A stretch of 64,000 nt of DNA. It comes from Lucinisca nassula. Its lineage: Eukaryota; Mollusca; Bivalvia; Lucinida; Lucinidae. Made by a program: the position numbers and the translations under genes. Every line of letters begins with the position of its first letter. The first letter of the stretch is position 1. The notes beneath the pieces are model-generated. The model did no database searches and was not told where the DNA came from. It saw only the letters and a program-made list of their open reading frames with translations. Shown here piece by piece: positions 32,660-46,836 of the stretch. The stretch is from NCBI GenBank assembly GCA_963580285.1, contig OY757015.1:148054082-148118081 (forward strand), read 5' to 3'.

Positions 32660-33345
32660 GCAAACACACGAAGTGTTTGCTTTACTGTAGAGAGGCTGGA
32701 ACAACATACTTAGGCACCCAAATCTCGCCTGGAATCTCGTTCAGTTTCCCGCGATAAATCGCCATCTTTACAGAGTTCTTGAGAATTGTATTCATATCCA
32801 AAATTGCTTCTCAAAACCAAAAAAGAGTCAAGTTCCATTACAACAGAAACGCAAAAAACGTCGAAATAATTTTAAAAAGTTCTTTTCAAAGACTGTTGCA
32901 TCAAACGCTGAAGTTTGACAGCGGGAAAGTTTCGAAACTACGTCACGTATTAGCCGGTAAAACACACCACCGCGCTTGGACCAACGACTTACCGGAGATT
33001 TACCGAAGGATTTACCGGAACTTCTCGGTAGGATGGAAAGCGCTTCTCACCTGGACAAGCAGTTAAAACTTTTTCAGAAATTTACTCTGGGTATACAATA
33101 AAGTTCTGGGAATAGTAAGAGATACAATGAGCTATCTGGCTACCTGCTGATTTCTACCCTCCCAAGAATTACAAAGTGATGATGAGCTCCAAATCCCATA
33201 GCATAGCGCTAGTGCTTCAGAATACTTTAAAGTATCCATGCTGCAAACTAACTTAGTTCCCCTTTCTAATTGTCTTCCCATGAGGTGCACACAGGACAAA
33301 CATTGGAGCATCATCATATTTAGGGTATGTGCAAAGCGGCGGTGA
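32660..33345 (-). repeat. Unclassified repeat body, inverted partner of 2742-3740
   Basis: Uninterrupted version of the plus-strand sequence at 2742-2921 plus 3220-3740. It supplies the empty sites for the MITE at 2506-2741 and the SINE at 2922-3219. Confidence 0.65.
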
Positions 33346-34423
33346 AGCTCAAACTATGGATAAGGTCATTTTCTGTCGTTTCTCAGAGAAAGGGACAAAA
33401 GAGATAGAAGTGGAAGTAGAGGAGAAGAGAGGGAGGCACAGGGCAGAAGGGGCAAAATGAATACAGTGTAGAAACATAAGTAACAACGCCCTAACCTCTA
33501 CCCTACCTGCTGCAAGGACAGCAGGCCTTGCCAGAATGTAGGTCAATATCAGCTGGACTCCCCAGTGATGCAAGCGACACCTTTGCCTCACAACATAATA
33601 AATTAAAAACTTTGAAAGACAGTTTTACGTAGTTTAGGGAAGACTTGCATGATCCCTCTTGGAGCCCTCAATGATCCCTGATGTGATAATACTCTGTGGA
33701 AGTTTGTCCTTAAATATGTTCTCGAAAGGGTTATCCTTTGGAAGCAAGTAATACACCACAGAACGGGAAAATATGGAGTGTACATGTTTTTCTGGGCCAG
33801 AGGGTTTATCTTTTGGAAGCAAGGAATACAACATAAACGGGAAAATATGGAGTGTACATGTTTTCTGGGCCAGACTAGCTAGTTTCGGCTATTTAGGCCT
33901 CATCAGTGACCCTCAAATATTTTCAAAATTCCACAATGGAATCAATGATCCCAAAGGACAAGAAAATATAAACTACACTATGATGTACGCCAGGGAGACT
34001 TTTTACGGCCGCCACATATTCCCAGACAACAGCTGTAGTGACGTCTAATAAGTCTGAAGGAGAGCTGACAGATGTTTTCGCAGGAGTATCCTGTACAGTT
34101 CGCTTCTTTCAGGTTGGAGGCACTGCGAGCATGGATGACCACTTAGCCCGGAGAGATGCCACTACAACTTTGACACAAGATGTCAATGCTGGTGAGTTTG
34201 CCGGCCAAAGTGTTGCATCACTCGGGAAGTAATGCTGGTTGTGTGGTAGTCACCTCTGACAAACCGAGCTACTCGCCGATGCACTGTCTCCAGCCGCTGG
34301 ATTCAAAATGTGACTCCCATACTGATGTGGCATAATCCAGGATAAGTCTAATCATGGTCTCTTCCATCATGCTTTAACATCTTCAGAACAGTTGCTTATG
34401 TTCCTTCCAAAGAAACGCCTGGC

Positions 34424-34454
<31 letters not shown>

Positions 34455-35060
34455 CGCAGTTGCATCAAAATGGGTTTCCCATGGCATTATTCTGAAATAA
34501 AGGATACCCAGGTACTTTCAAGTTTTTTAGACTGACAGTTCATGACAATGTGACTGCCGCACATTTGGTTGGGTTAAAAAGACTTTATTCCATTATGGAC
34601 ATTGCTGTAGTCATTCAAGTCCCCTGTGAAATGCTGCAGTATGAGTCATGCTTGAGAGTTGGTGATATAAAAGAAGGTCATTAGCAAGAAGGTCAGCTCC
34701 AGAGCTGACTTTCTGTGGCAGGTAATTTACGCATGGCCAGAATAATAAATGTCCGAGCATTGCACCTTGAGGTACACCGGATACAGCTGGGGCAATAGTG
34801 CAAACTGGCCTTGACCAGGTCTGGTTAGCCCCTGTTGGTAAGGAAGCTCTGGATCCATTGTAAGAGGTTGCATGCTGGCATTTCTGAGCTTGACAGTACT
34901 CAATCTATTTATGTGGAACTTTGTCTAGAGCTGCGGTGTCTATCTGTTGACCTTCATCTATTCCTGCTGCAAGGTCTGGTCTTTTGGTCAAAGTAAGCTG
35001 GCTTTTGCACGACAGCCTCTTTTGACATCTGTACTTTTGGGTTGCCAGACAAGATGCAAA
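33346..35060 (-). pseudogene. Decayed LINE reverse transcriptase and 3' UTR (duplication copy 1)
   Basis: Reading right to left, broken frames give ALDKVPH near 34910 and SGVPQGAMLGHLLF near 34790-34750 (RT motif B). LLANDLLLYHQLSS at the catalytic box follows, where [FY]ADD has become LAND, then KYLGI, RRFFGRN, IRLILDYATSVWES and LETVHRRVARFVRGDYHTTS. Motif order fits a CR1/Jockey-type ORF2. Stops, frameshifts, the lost catalytic Asp, a family N fragment at 33866-34050 and a 28-T run show it is dead. Confidence 0.8.
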
Positions 35061-35224
35061 TGATCTCAGTTGGGGAACGCATAGAAAGTACTGCCAAAAT
35101 ACTGAAAATACAATAGGAGAATGATGTCAATGACTCCCCTAATTTTGCTAAGAAGTAGATATAAGAAATGTTAAGTACCCCACATAAATACCATCTGCAT
35201 CTGTATATGGACTTGCTAGCGTGA

Positions 35225-35515
35225 CTATCTATCTATCTAGTATTATTGCGATAGGTCCCATTTGACCATTACTCGCAGGTGTACATACACTCGATTTGCA
35301 GGACGAACGCCCGGGCGATAATCATGAAATTACGATAAGGCTCTTTAACTTGCATACGGGATGATTCTCCCTGCACTTTATGGCATTCTTACCTACAACT
35401 GATGCCAATGGAACATATTTAGACACCAAACTTTATTGTCGCTGCTGTGAATCGAACCGGAGGCCTCTAGAATCAGAGGCAAGTACACTAACCACTGAGC
35501 TACCAATCTAGCACT
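35225..35515 (-). mobile_element. tRNA-derived SINE (duplication copy 1)
   Basis: The tRNA-like head is at 35440-35513 in reverse: GGTAGCTCAGTGGTTAGTG (A box), GCCTCTGATTCTAGAGGC (anticodon arm) and CCGGTTCGATTCAC (B box). The anticodon loop does not have the normal seven bases between paired arms, so I call it a SINE, not a tRNA gene. A CTAT run at 35226-35240 may be its 3' end. Confidence 0.65.
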
Positions 35516-35877
35516 ATCGGTATGTTTTTAATTAACTAAAGAAGTTAAGTGCTGTAAAACTTAAGTGTTGTAAATGAGTGTGTTTGCTCAAAAGGCAGTG
35601 CCTTTATTTCATATTAAATTCAATAATACATGGACACGACTGCAAGATTCTATTTATCATATGACATTTAAAACGCATTTTATTCACGATTTTGACACAA
35701 ATGTCAATATTCCGCCAATAGTAAACGCGGCGTCGTTAAGAACGCCCTACGTGTAACGTTACGGAGTGAATCTAGCTAATTTACATATTTAATCCACTAG
35801 TGGATTATCAAATTTATTACATGGCGTTATTACATGCTCAGACGCGACGTCATATGATAAATATAAATAAAGCGTCA

Positions 35878-35969
35878 TAGTGAAAATGTTACCCTGAGGA
35901 ATATGAATATCAACCGAGGCGCAGCCGAGGTTGATATTCATATTTCGAAGGGTGACATTTTTCACTATC
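35878..35969. repeat. 92-bp near-perfect palindrome
   Basis: ATAGTGAAAATGTTACCCT...GAATATCAACCGAGGCGC facing its complement, centre near 35923. Confidence 0.8.
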
Positions 35970-36401
35970 ACCCTCTCAGGAGGGTAATATTTATTTTATA
36001 ATACAAAACAAAACTAATAATTATGGGAAGGGATTTTTAATGAAAATTACAGGACAGCTCACAAGCGACTTTTGACGCCATGACGTTCCAAATTATCGGA
36101 TAACGTCGGCTTTCTACATTAGCGACTTACATGTAAATTCAGAAGTTCAACTCGTAGCTCCGTTATTTCTGAACAAAACCCTAAAGTGCGGGTATGCGTT
36201 TTCTTAATTAAATCAAAGGAAAACATTTTGGTACCAAAATTTCTCGACTTTGTTAACATGTTTGATTTAGACTTATTTTCGCCAGCTTGACAGAAGAACC
36301 GAACCGTACGCACACCCAAAACTGAGTTCCTTTAAGAGCAATGAAAACAGTCATAAGAAAGAAGATGGGCCATACTACGTAGTTTCGGCTAATAAAGCCT
36401 C

Positions 36402-36717
36402 CCTTTGGGACTTTGACATACCAAGAGAGTCGTGGGAAGAAATTGGACAGGACAAAGCAATGTGGCGAGGCTCCCTCGTCAGAAGGGGTACTACTGAATA
36501 TGAGGCAAACAGGAATAAGCGAAGCTGAGCAGAGACATTCTCAGCGCAAAGCTAGAGCCAATGCATCGCCAGCAGACGTTTCTCTTGTGGGCACTCTTGC
36601 TCGATCTGCAGCATGCAGCATAGAGCTAAGGTTGGTCTCATCTGACATCTTGGAACACAAACAGCAGCAATTTTCACGTTTTAATTGGTCATTGTCAGTA
36701 ATGAGAGACCAACTATT
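36402..36717 (+). pseudogene. Decayed LINE ORF2 3' end, duplication copy 2
   Basis: Without the extra base found in copy 1, the frame reads DKAMWRGSLVRRGTTEYEAN and NRNKR, closer to the usual basic region of this LINE family. This suggests copy 2 is ancestral at this base. Confidence 0.6.
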
Positions 36718-37288
36718 ATTAACATTAATGACCAATTCTGAAATATTGGCCACCATTTTTACACGGAAGGTTTGTGGGGTTCACTTCGCTTTCTGAATAT
36801 CGAACCACTTCGAGAACTAGGTCTACCCCTAAAGGACATTTTGTTTTCCTTTTGGTCTAGACCCTTAATGATAATGGAGATAAAAGACCATCACAAATAA
36901 GGGAGATAATCGTAGTTTCGAAAGAATTGCCTCCCATAAAAGTGTATTCATTTCTTTGAAGTCAGTGTTAATTTCTTAAGGAGAATGGGAACACGTTTCA
37001 GAATTTTGCGCCATTTTTCCAAGGGAGACAACTTTCGGAACTTCTTGTTCACTTTTCTATATGCACTGTCCCGCGGAAAAAGGGTCAACTCTTAAAGGTA
37101 CTTGTTAGAACTGTCTCGATGATTGGGGCGATTCTAATAAGTACCCGTTATATATCTTATAGAAAGTTAGGCAATTCTAGCAAGTACCAACAGAATTTGC
37201 CTCTGGAAAATAAATATTTTTGATACTTTGGTCATCCTTAAGGGTAAGTATGTTCAATTGGGAAACACCAGGTAGATTTTATAGAGTA

Positions 37289-38377
37289 ACCAGTGCTTCA
37301 GCTGAAGTGCACGACCCGCCGGATGCTTTTAGCTTTATGAGTGTTGCCATATATGGGTATGGCGGCCATTTTGGTCATGTGACCTGGACCTAAAACGGTT
37401 CCCCAAATAAATGCGCCTTATCGTAAGGAGCAAAAATATATCTTATACTTTAGTACTGTATTCTGAATCGTTTGCAGGATAAAATGCATTCTCACTTTTC
37501 CAATACAAAAGCATATGTGTCAGTTTGACCTAGGCACAAAGAAGGTCAAGGTCAACCCAGGGTCACCATTTTAGCAATTTATGATGGGCCTAGGTCCCAG
37601 ATGCTATTTATCAAGTTTCGTGGAAATCTGCCCAGTGGTTCTGGAGAAGACTTTTTTGAAGGGTTTTTACCACATATGGCTTGGCGGCCATTTTGGTCAT
37701 GTGACCTGAGCCCCATGAGCAACTTTTGGTTTTCCCCATCCCATAGAGGCTCCATATGAAATTTGACTTCAATCGGCCCAACGGTTTCCCAGGAGAAGCA
37801 GTTCGAAAATTTTCACATTTTTCGCCTCGGCGAGCTATACTAAATGGAATGTAATATTTCACAAGTTAATTGGTTAGATCTCATTGATATCTATCAGTAT
37901 GCCAAAAATTGTTTAAATATTCCAAGCGGTTAAGTCACTATCACCAATTTTCACAAACGGGTAACGGACGGACAGACAGACAGACCATATATGGCTTGGC
38001 GGCCATTTTGGTCATGTGACCTGGACCCCATGAACAAATTTTGGTTTACCCCATCCCATAGAGGCTCCATATGAAATTTGACTTCAATCGGCCCAACGGT
38101 TTCCGAGGAGAAGCATTTCTAAAATTTTCACATTTTTCGCCTCGGCGAGGCTATACTAAATGGAATGTAATATTTCACAAGTTAATTGGTTAGATCTCAT
38201 TGATATCTATCAGTATGCCAAAAATTGTTTAAATATTCCAAGCGGTTAAGTCACTATCACCAATTTTCACAAACGGGTTACGGACGGACAGACAGACTGA
38301 CAGAATGACTCGGTGATTTTAGGGCACTCTTAGAAAATCAACCGACTTCAGTCGGTCGCTTTTTCTGCGGGTCGTGC
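37289..38377 (+). mobile_element. Family C Helentron/DINE-like element, duplication copy 2
   Basis: Same as 24907-25995 apart from G at 37710 in place of A. Ends 54 bp before the second exon A acceptor. Confidence 0.72.
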
Positions 38378-38431
38378 AATTATCGGTAGCAGTATTATAA
38401 GACATAAGTGTGTATTTTCAAACCTTTTCAG

Positions 38432-38651
38432 AATGGGTTCATCGTTGTTCTACTTTTGGCTGCTGGTACCCAGGCGGGTTTTATCAACAGCTGGGATAAA
38501 GCATTGTCCTATTCTTGTTCAAGCCGGCGATCTATTTACAAAATTCAAAGCGAGCACTCTAACCACTACGAGGACAGACGCTGGGACCTGAGTTGTAGAA
38601 ACTTACCAGGGATCCCATCCACTAGTAAAGAGACTTGTTCCTGGACTACCA
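38432..38651 (+). CDS. DPT: Dermatopontin-like gene, exon A, duplication copy 2
   Basis: I see no base difference from 26050-26269. This is the copy nearest exon B (intron of 10,254 bp), so it is the likelier partner in the spliced product. Exon A is 220 nt, so the two copies cannot be joined in series: the second would be read one base out and would meet TAA after about 22 codons. A normal transcript must use one or the other. With identical sequences, the choice would not change the protein. Confidence 0.85.
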
Positions 38652-40542
38652 GTAAGTTATGGAAGTACCTATAGCCCAGCCGGCACATGACGTAATTGTG
38701 ACGTCACATCTACGTCGTTGCAACGTCATGACGTTTATGCAACGCCAAATCTACGTCGTTGCACCGACATTGATTTGACGTTGCACTAGCGACCTGTACC
38801 TGCTGGGAGAGAATCTCACACTCGTTATTCCATGTGAAATTAAACATGTTTGTTATCACGTAAAACTTCAATATAATTAATACCATAATTGTAAACCCCA
38901 GTTTATACAAAGAAAACTGAGGTTTACAGAAGTATATATATTATTTATCTTATTTCTGCACGTTGTAGGTACTCGTTAGAACCGGCTCTGGAAGGCGAGC
39001 TCCGGCAACCTGTTTTTTGTGCATAAATAAGGAAAAGTTCACTATTTTTCATCAGACAACAGTTTTGGAGACAAAAAAAGGCTGTAGGCCTAATGTATCA
39101 CACGGGCGTGTTAATGTGAAACGAGCCATCGGCGAGCTTCATAAGCGAGCACGAAACAAGTTTTAATGCATGAGCTCCGTCACGAAAAATAAAAACTGTC
39201 TTCAGGACCATTGTACACAGACTAACAATAGTTTAGCATTTTTAGATACATAAATTCAAGTTTTTTTCACTTACTTCGAGCCGATCGTTTAATCAAAAAC
39301 CGGAGTACCCGAAGAAAAATCGCCTGACCTTCCGTTGTAGAACTTTGCGTCTCACGTGTCATCCGTGCTATACTCTAACCCACAACGGTGAGAAAGAGAG
39401 AATGCTCCTACAGACTAAGCCCTAGAGGCCTGTGTTTTCACATACTGGGTTTATCTCGCAAGTGACATGACCACGAGTCATCACGACAACACGCCTATAT
39501 ATTTTTAAGCCCCTTGATCCCCACTTTTATATAGTAAAGTAGAAGTAAAACAAAGATCAGGAATCGATACAATTAACTTACTCCACCCATCAAAGACACC
39601 AAAGGGAAAGAAACACAAACATTAATCGACCAGACCATAATGGAAACCTAAACAAAGGAAGGCCATAAGGAGAGTTACTTTCCCACAAAATGGCCATATG
39701 GCCATCCAAAATAAAAAGACACAAGTGATACACACAGTAAGTAACAAACAATATCATAAATAAATCGCCACAGAAGAACCGCCTTGGAACGGTCAGTGGA
39801 AAGATTTCCACTGGGGGGTGGGGGGCTTAAATCGATTTTACGTGGCCACAATCCTCGCCCTTACTTCCGTCGCGATTTAGACAAATAATTTGATCAGTCC
39901 GCATAAAGGCCTCCTAACTCATCAGTGCAACATCTCCGTGAACAAAAATAATCAAAGAACCACAGAGGTGAGACAACGGTGAGGACACGACAGCAAGAAA
40001 CCACTGAAATGCTGGAACAAAAGAAAACTAACAGTTAGACTCCGATGGGCCCGACCAGAGACAGAGCATCAGGCACCAACCAACATTACCTTGAATTAGA
40101 TCTCTCTAATTCTCAATAAGCCTTTACGTTGGAACCGTCATAGAATCTGAGGCCTGACCCACCGGCGTGCAACTAAAGAGGGAAGCAATGTTGTCAACCG
40201 TGATTGGGTTTTTTCGGGGGTATACCTTCTTTTTCTTATTTCTGCTCTAAAATATAGATTGTGGGTACTCGTTAGAACCGCCTCGATGAGGCGGTTCTAA
40301 CGAGTGTCCACAATCTATATTTTTAGCAAAAATAAGAAAACTATCACAATTTTTCATTGTAAAATTTTTATTTTTTCGGCGATAAAGGTGGCAATGTATT
40401 TGTATAGGCGTGTTTGCATAATGTCTGATATGAAAGAGTGAAATGAGGAAACAGATGGGCCGACCCAGAGAAAACGCAGTTGATAAAAAAAATATAAGCA
40501 AACTAATTCTATACACCAAAATAAAACGGAGACTTGTGTTTG

Positions 40543-43500
40543 GTTTTCATTCATTCGGTAATTTATTTCATTTTTCTGTTATAAAACTCTCATTTTAACA
40601 TCGCCTAAACAGTTTACAACTGAGCGCCGTGATCAACGTAGTGCGTGCAGAAGGGCGCGTTTGATGACGTCACATATAAACATGTACTCCTCACGACGTC
40701 CGCTGCTACAAAACAAAACATTGGAAACTGTACAAAATGTCATGAAAAACTTTTGCAGTATATTCTAACACAGCGCGCCTATATAGGCAATGGAAAATAA
40801 TTGTGTTTAATTCTGCAACAAATCACAGCTCGGAAGAGCGTGACGTGTGACGTCATTAAAAACTGCAAATTTATGACGTCACTAGTCGATTTCCTTGACG
40901 TTAGACGGTGTAACGTCATATTCTTGCATAGAAAACGTTAGAAAATGATATAAATGAATGTGTTTCAGTCGATAATTTTAGCGGGATTTCTTCTTACAAT
41001 GGCGAAAAGATGTGAGAAATGGAAGGTAACAACAGCATTATTGCCGATTTTCAGCCTGTTAGAATCGAAATAGATCAGCTCTAGTTTGTGATTTGTTGAG
41101 TAATAAATCACAGTTTGTCGGTCAGTTGTAAGTAGACAAATCACGCGCGCTACGCGCTTGTGATTTGTCTACTTTACAACTGACCTCCAAACTATGATTT
41201 ATTACTCAACAAATCACAGCTAGAGCTGATCTATTTCTTAAACAAATTCGTTATTTTGATTCTTGACAAGGAACATGGGCTCATATTCCCCACCTAAAAG
41301 AGATTTTTGCCCCCGCCTAACGGATATTATCTTGTGTGCAGAAGTTATTATCTTTTTCGCACAACACATCAGCTTGCTCGCATAACATATTTTATCACAC
41401 GATGTCGTTGTCAACCATGCATTTTTGTGACAAATAATGTCTTGTTTAAAGCTCATAAAATCCATTTTAAAGTGGTCATATGATAAATGAATCTCGCCAA
41501 AGGCTCGTTTCACAAATAGCCTATGAAATGACCACTCGTGTAAGATCCGCTATATCTTGTTTCACACAACATATAATCTTGTTAGCTCAATTCAATCAGA
41601 CGCATAATACCAGTTATTTTGATTCTTGACAGGAAACATATTCCCCACCTGAGAATATAAGAGTCTTATATGGGTGTGAGGGGTGGATGGAAAAATCCGT
41701 CCTGAGGGTCACTGTCCGGCATCACGAGGCTTGCCGAGTGATGCCGGACAGTGATCCCGAGGGACGGATTTTTCTATCCACCCCTCACAACCTTATAGGA
41801 TTCTTTTTCTTGCATACCTTCCATTTCTATTGCGCATTTTTAAAGGTCATATACAAAGGTATAGGAATCCATTAAATTTAAAAAGACATTGATTAAAGAA
41901 ATTGAGGGACGAAAACCGCATCAAATTATCTTTATTAGTTTCCAAGATATTACACTTTGAAGTGTGAAATATTTCATGAAAACAGAGCAGCTTAAGACTG
42001 CCTCATTAATATTCATGAAGTATTCTTTGATGTCATAGATGCACATTAAAATTTTTAAACTTTTTAAATATGAAATAACTTGTGTTTTATAGTCCTTAGG
42101 AACTCTATAATCACCTATTTGAAATATTTAACCTGATTTCAACTGATATCTCAACCAGTTTTCTCATATTTTCAATTGCAAACCTTAAATTCAAATTTTA
42201 AATATTTTTTTAAAATTATTTAAATTCAAGTTTCTGTTTTTATAAGGGGATGATATAACATACAGAACTTACTGATCTGTCCAAAAGGCATGTAAAAACA
42301 CTTAACTTAGCTAATTGGAATAAAATTTTGAATTAAATGGTAGTTTTAAACATTTTAAAAAAAATACTTTAATTGTAAATTTAAGCTTGAATTTCGAAAT
42401 CAAATTTCTCATTTCTATCCTAAATTATGAAAAAGATACACAGTAACCAAAGGGCATGAGAAAACTGTATTAGGCTATTGCAAAATAGAAAATATGGCGG
42501 TTTAAAATTATTTTAAAAAAAGTTTAAAGCCACTATGACATCACAGAATATTGCATTGTGGGTTAAAATCAAAGTAAATTCAGGGGAGGCTACTCTTAGA
42601 GGAAAATAGGTATGTATCAAATATAAATGCGCATAACTTTGGAACGGATGGGAATTTTTTCATGCGGTTTTCAATAAAATGACCCTCCTTGTGTCTGCTT
42701 TCACCCTGCTTCATATTAAGATTTTTGAAAATTTCTTTGTAATTGCTCTTTAATGCTGCTGCCACTTCGGTTACCGACCTCCGCCATTTTGTGATGACAC
42801 AACAGGAATGTTTAGTGACGTCACGCATGACGACGCCGCGCATGAGGTTGTAATCAACCAGTGCATTTTTCAAACACGCGATTATATTCGATTTGGGGTC
42901 GGAACACCAGGGTCAGAACATAAATTTCTATCCCAGGATAAAATCACGGATTTCCTTGTCTGGTGTGCAAGAACGATATTTCTTGCACACCAGACAAGGA
43001 AATCCGCGATTTTATCCTGGGATAGAAATTTATGTTCTGACCCTGGTGTTCCGACCCAAAATCGAAAATAATCGCGTGCTTGATAAATGCACTGGTTGAT
43101 TAAGACCTAGTATGCGCCGTCGTTAAGGTTGACGTCATAGCGCGTTACGTGACGTCACTAAACATTCCTGTAGTGCCATACCAATATAGCGGACGTCGGT
43201 AACCGAAGTGACTGCAGCATTGAAATTCCGCGCTAAGAAATGGAAGGTATGCAAGAAAAAGAATCCAATATGGGTATGAGGGGTGGATATAGAAAAATCC
43301 GTCCCGAAGGATCACTGTCCGGCATCACTCGGCAAGCCTCGTGATGCCGGACAGTGACCCTCGGGACGGATTTTTCCATCCACCCCTCATATCCATTTAA
43401 GATTCTTATATTACCCGAGCAATTAGGTGAGGGCAAATATCTCTTTCAGGCGGGGGAACATGAGCCCATGTTCCCCGCCCAGAATCAAAATAACGAATTT

Positions 43501-43637
43501 GTTATACAGCAAAGCTTTTTTCATGATTTTTGTACATCGACCCAATGGGATGTCATGAGAAGTAGATGTTTATATATGTTAAAATGAGAGTTTTATAACA
43601 GAAAACAATGAAATAAAGCACCGAATGAATGAAAAAC
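40543..43637. mobile_element. 3.1-kb giant foldback element, duplication copy 2
   Basis: Identical layout to 28161-31255, including the TTAA-flanked insert at 41844-42749 and the central palindrome near 42988. Confidence 0.75.
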
Positions 43638-45727
43638 AATCAAAAGTTTCAGTTTAATTGTGCAGTGTAAAATTTTTCTTACATGCTTTTCAATGAAATA
43701 TAGAGTTTTCTCAGTGAATTCGAAAACGATTTTGTCACTGCTCACTGATATCAATTTTATTTTTCACTGTTTGGGACTGCTTTTTTCCGAAATCTAATTC
43801 TGTGGTCAGTTTTTTCCATTGTCAAATGTTTGAAAATTAATTAACTGTAATAAAATTGACGCCAAGCCCTTCACACATCGTCACGAGGACGTTAATGACA
43901 TCATTTTCGACGCTGATATCACGTATTTTGTCGCGCGACCTTAGATATGTCTGCATCTTTATTGGGAAACTAATCTCTCAACTATTTCATCAGGTGCAAA
44001 CTTAAAATTTACACCCAATATTATACCCAGTAAATATGTTGGACACAACTAAATTGACCCGAAACGACCAGGAACAAAGTTAGTATTCTCGGAGGGTGAG
44101 TGATGCGATTAGTGAAGCTAAATAGTGCCGTTTTGAAGCATATAAGAAACAGAAAATTTGATATGTTTAGTGTAAGATCAAAAATCTTTTCACTCATGAA
44201 CACCAAAACTGGTATTTTCACTCGTGGCTACGCCACTCGTGAAAATACTGATTTTGGTATTCATTCGGTGAAATAAAATTCGATCTAACACTAAAAAATT
44301 CAAATATCTTATATGTTTTGCTTATATGTTTTATCAACTGCAGTACATACAGGATGGCGGACATCGCAATTCAGCGAAGGCAAGCGCAAGAGGGGTATAT
44401 ATTTTTGCTCATGTAGTATATGGAAAAAAATTGCCCTTGCGTTGTCCAATCAGAAGCCTGGAAATTTCTTTGCAGCATAACAAGATAGTATGTTTTTTCG
44501 TATGACGTCGTTGATAAGCAATGAATAACGTCGTATAATAAAATACGTATGACCACACGTGTAATAATACTTTGGCAGCATTAAATAACGTCATGACGAC
44601 GTCAATGTCAATAATGCATTTTTGTGGAAATATTTGTCAAATCCAAAGGCGATAAAATCCAATTTAATTCGGTCATATGATAAACAGAATCTTACATTTG
44701 TGGTCATTTCATAAGTTATTATCTTGTTGGCACAACATATTATCTTGTTCGCACAACATATTTTATCACATGATGTCGTTGATATGTGGTGCATAACGTC
44801 GTGTCATTAATATCGTATGATCACACGTGTAATAACACTTTGGCGGGATTAAGTAGCGTCATGACGACGTCCATATCAACCATGCATTTTAGAGGAAAAA
44901 ATGTCATGTTTAAAGGTGATAATATAGAGGATCTTACATGAGTGTTCATGTGTTATTGAATTTATTAAACGAGTTGAGGAAAAGGGATAAAATGCGAGGC
45001 TTTGCCGAGCGTTTTACTCCTTTTCCTCAAAGAGTTTAATAGCAAACACACGAAGTGTTTGCTTTACTGTAGAGAGGCTGGAACAACATACTTAGGCACC
45101 CAAATCTCGCCTGGAATCTCGTTCAGTTTCCCGCGATAAATCGCCATCTTTACAGAGTTCTTGAGAATTGTATTCATATCCAAAATTGCTTCTCAAAACC
45201 AAAAAAGAGTCAAGTTCCATTACAACAGAAACGCAAAAAACGTCGAAATAATTTTAAAAAGTTCTTTTCAAAGACTGTTGCATCAAACGCTGAAGTTTGA
45301 CAGCGGGAAAGTTTCGAAACTACGTCACGTATTAGCCGGTAAAACACACCACCGCGCTTGGACCAACGACTTACCGGAGATTTACCGAAGGATTTACCGG
45401 AACTTCTCGGTAGGATGGAAAGCGCTTCTCACCTGGACAAGCAGTTAAAACTTTTTCAGAAATTTACTCTGGGTATACAATAAAGTTCTGGGAATAGTAA
45501 GAGATACAATGAGCTATCTGGCTACCTGCTGATTTCTACCCTCCCAAGAATTACAAAGTGATGATGAGCTCCAAATCCCATAGCATAGCGCTAGTGCTTC
45601 AGAATACTTTAAAGTATCCATGCTGCAAACTAACTTAGTTCCCCTTTCTAATTGTCTTCCCATGAGGTGCACACAGGACAAACATTGGAGCATCATCATA
45701 TTTAGGGTATGTGCAAAGCGGCGGTGA

Positions 45728-46805
45728 AGCTCAAACTATGGATAAGGTCATTTTCTGTCGTTTCTCAGAGAAAGGGACAAAAGAGATAGAAGTGGAAGTA
45801 GAGGAGAAGAGAGGGAGGCACAGGGCAGAAGGGGCAAAATGAATACAGTGTAGAAACATAAGTAACAACGCCCTAACCTCTACCCTACCTGCTGCAAGGA
45901 CAGCAGGCCTTGCCAGAATGTAGGTCAATATCAGCTGGACTCCCCAGTGATGCAAGCGACACCTTTGCCTCACAACATAATAAATTAAAAACTTTGAAAG
46001 ACAGTTTTACGTAGTTTAGGGAAGACTTGCATGATCCCTCTTGGAGCCCTCAATGATCCCTGATGTGATAATACTCTGTGGAAGTTTGTCCTTAAATATG
46101 TTCTCGAAAGGGTTATCCTTTGGAAGCAAGTAATACACCACAGAACGGGAAAATATGGAGTGTACATGTTTTTCTGGGCCAGAGGGTTTATCTTTTGGAA
46201 GCAAGGAATACAACATAAACGGGAAAATATGGAGTGTACATGTTTTCTGGGCCAGACTAGCTAGTTTCGGCTATTTAGGCCTCATCAGTGACCCTCAAAT
46301 ATTTTCAAAATTCCACAATGGAATCAATGATCCCAAAGGACAAGAAAATATAAACTACACTATGATGTACGCCAGGGAGACTTTTTACGGCCGCCACATA
46401 TTCCCAGACAACAGCTGTAGTGACGTCTAATAAGTCTGAAGGAGAGCTGACAGATGTTTTCGCAGGAGTATCCTGTACAGTTCGCTTCTTTCAGGTTGGA
46501 GGCACTGCGAGCATGGATGACCACTTAGCCCGGAGAGATGCCACTACAACTTTGACACAAGATGTCAATGCTGGTGAGTTTGCCGGCCAAAGTGTTGCAT
46601 CACTCGGGAAGTAATGCTGGTTGTGTGGTAGTCACCTCTGACAAACCGAGCTACTCGCCGATGCACTGTCTCCAGCCGCTGGATTCAAAATGTGACTCCC
46701 ATACTGATGTGGCATAATCCAGGATAAGTCTAATCATGGTCTCTTCCATCATGCTTTAACATCTTCAGAACAGTTGCTTATGTTCCTTCCAAAGAAACGC
46801 CTGGC

Positions 46806-46836
<31 letters not shown>

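Larger units (their letters stand above)
23935..36317 (+). repeat. 12,383-bp segmental tandem duplication, copy 1
   Basis: Head-to-tail with 36318-48699. By reading I found two differences. One is a base present in copy 1 near 24088-24090 (GGCGAGGCCTCCC against GGCGAGGCTCCC). The other is A at 25328 against G at 37710. Even the 28-T run (34427-34454 and 46809-46836) has equal length. The junction is CACACCC joined to AAAACTGAGTTCC; the right edge in copy 2 runs on into AGTTCCGCGC. It is either a very recent duplication or an assembly error. Confidence 0.95.
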
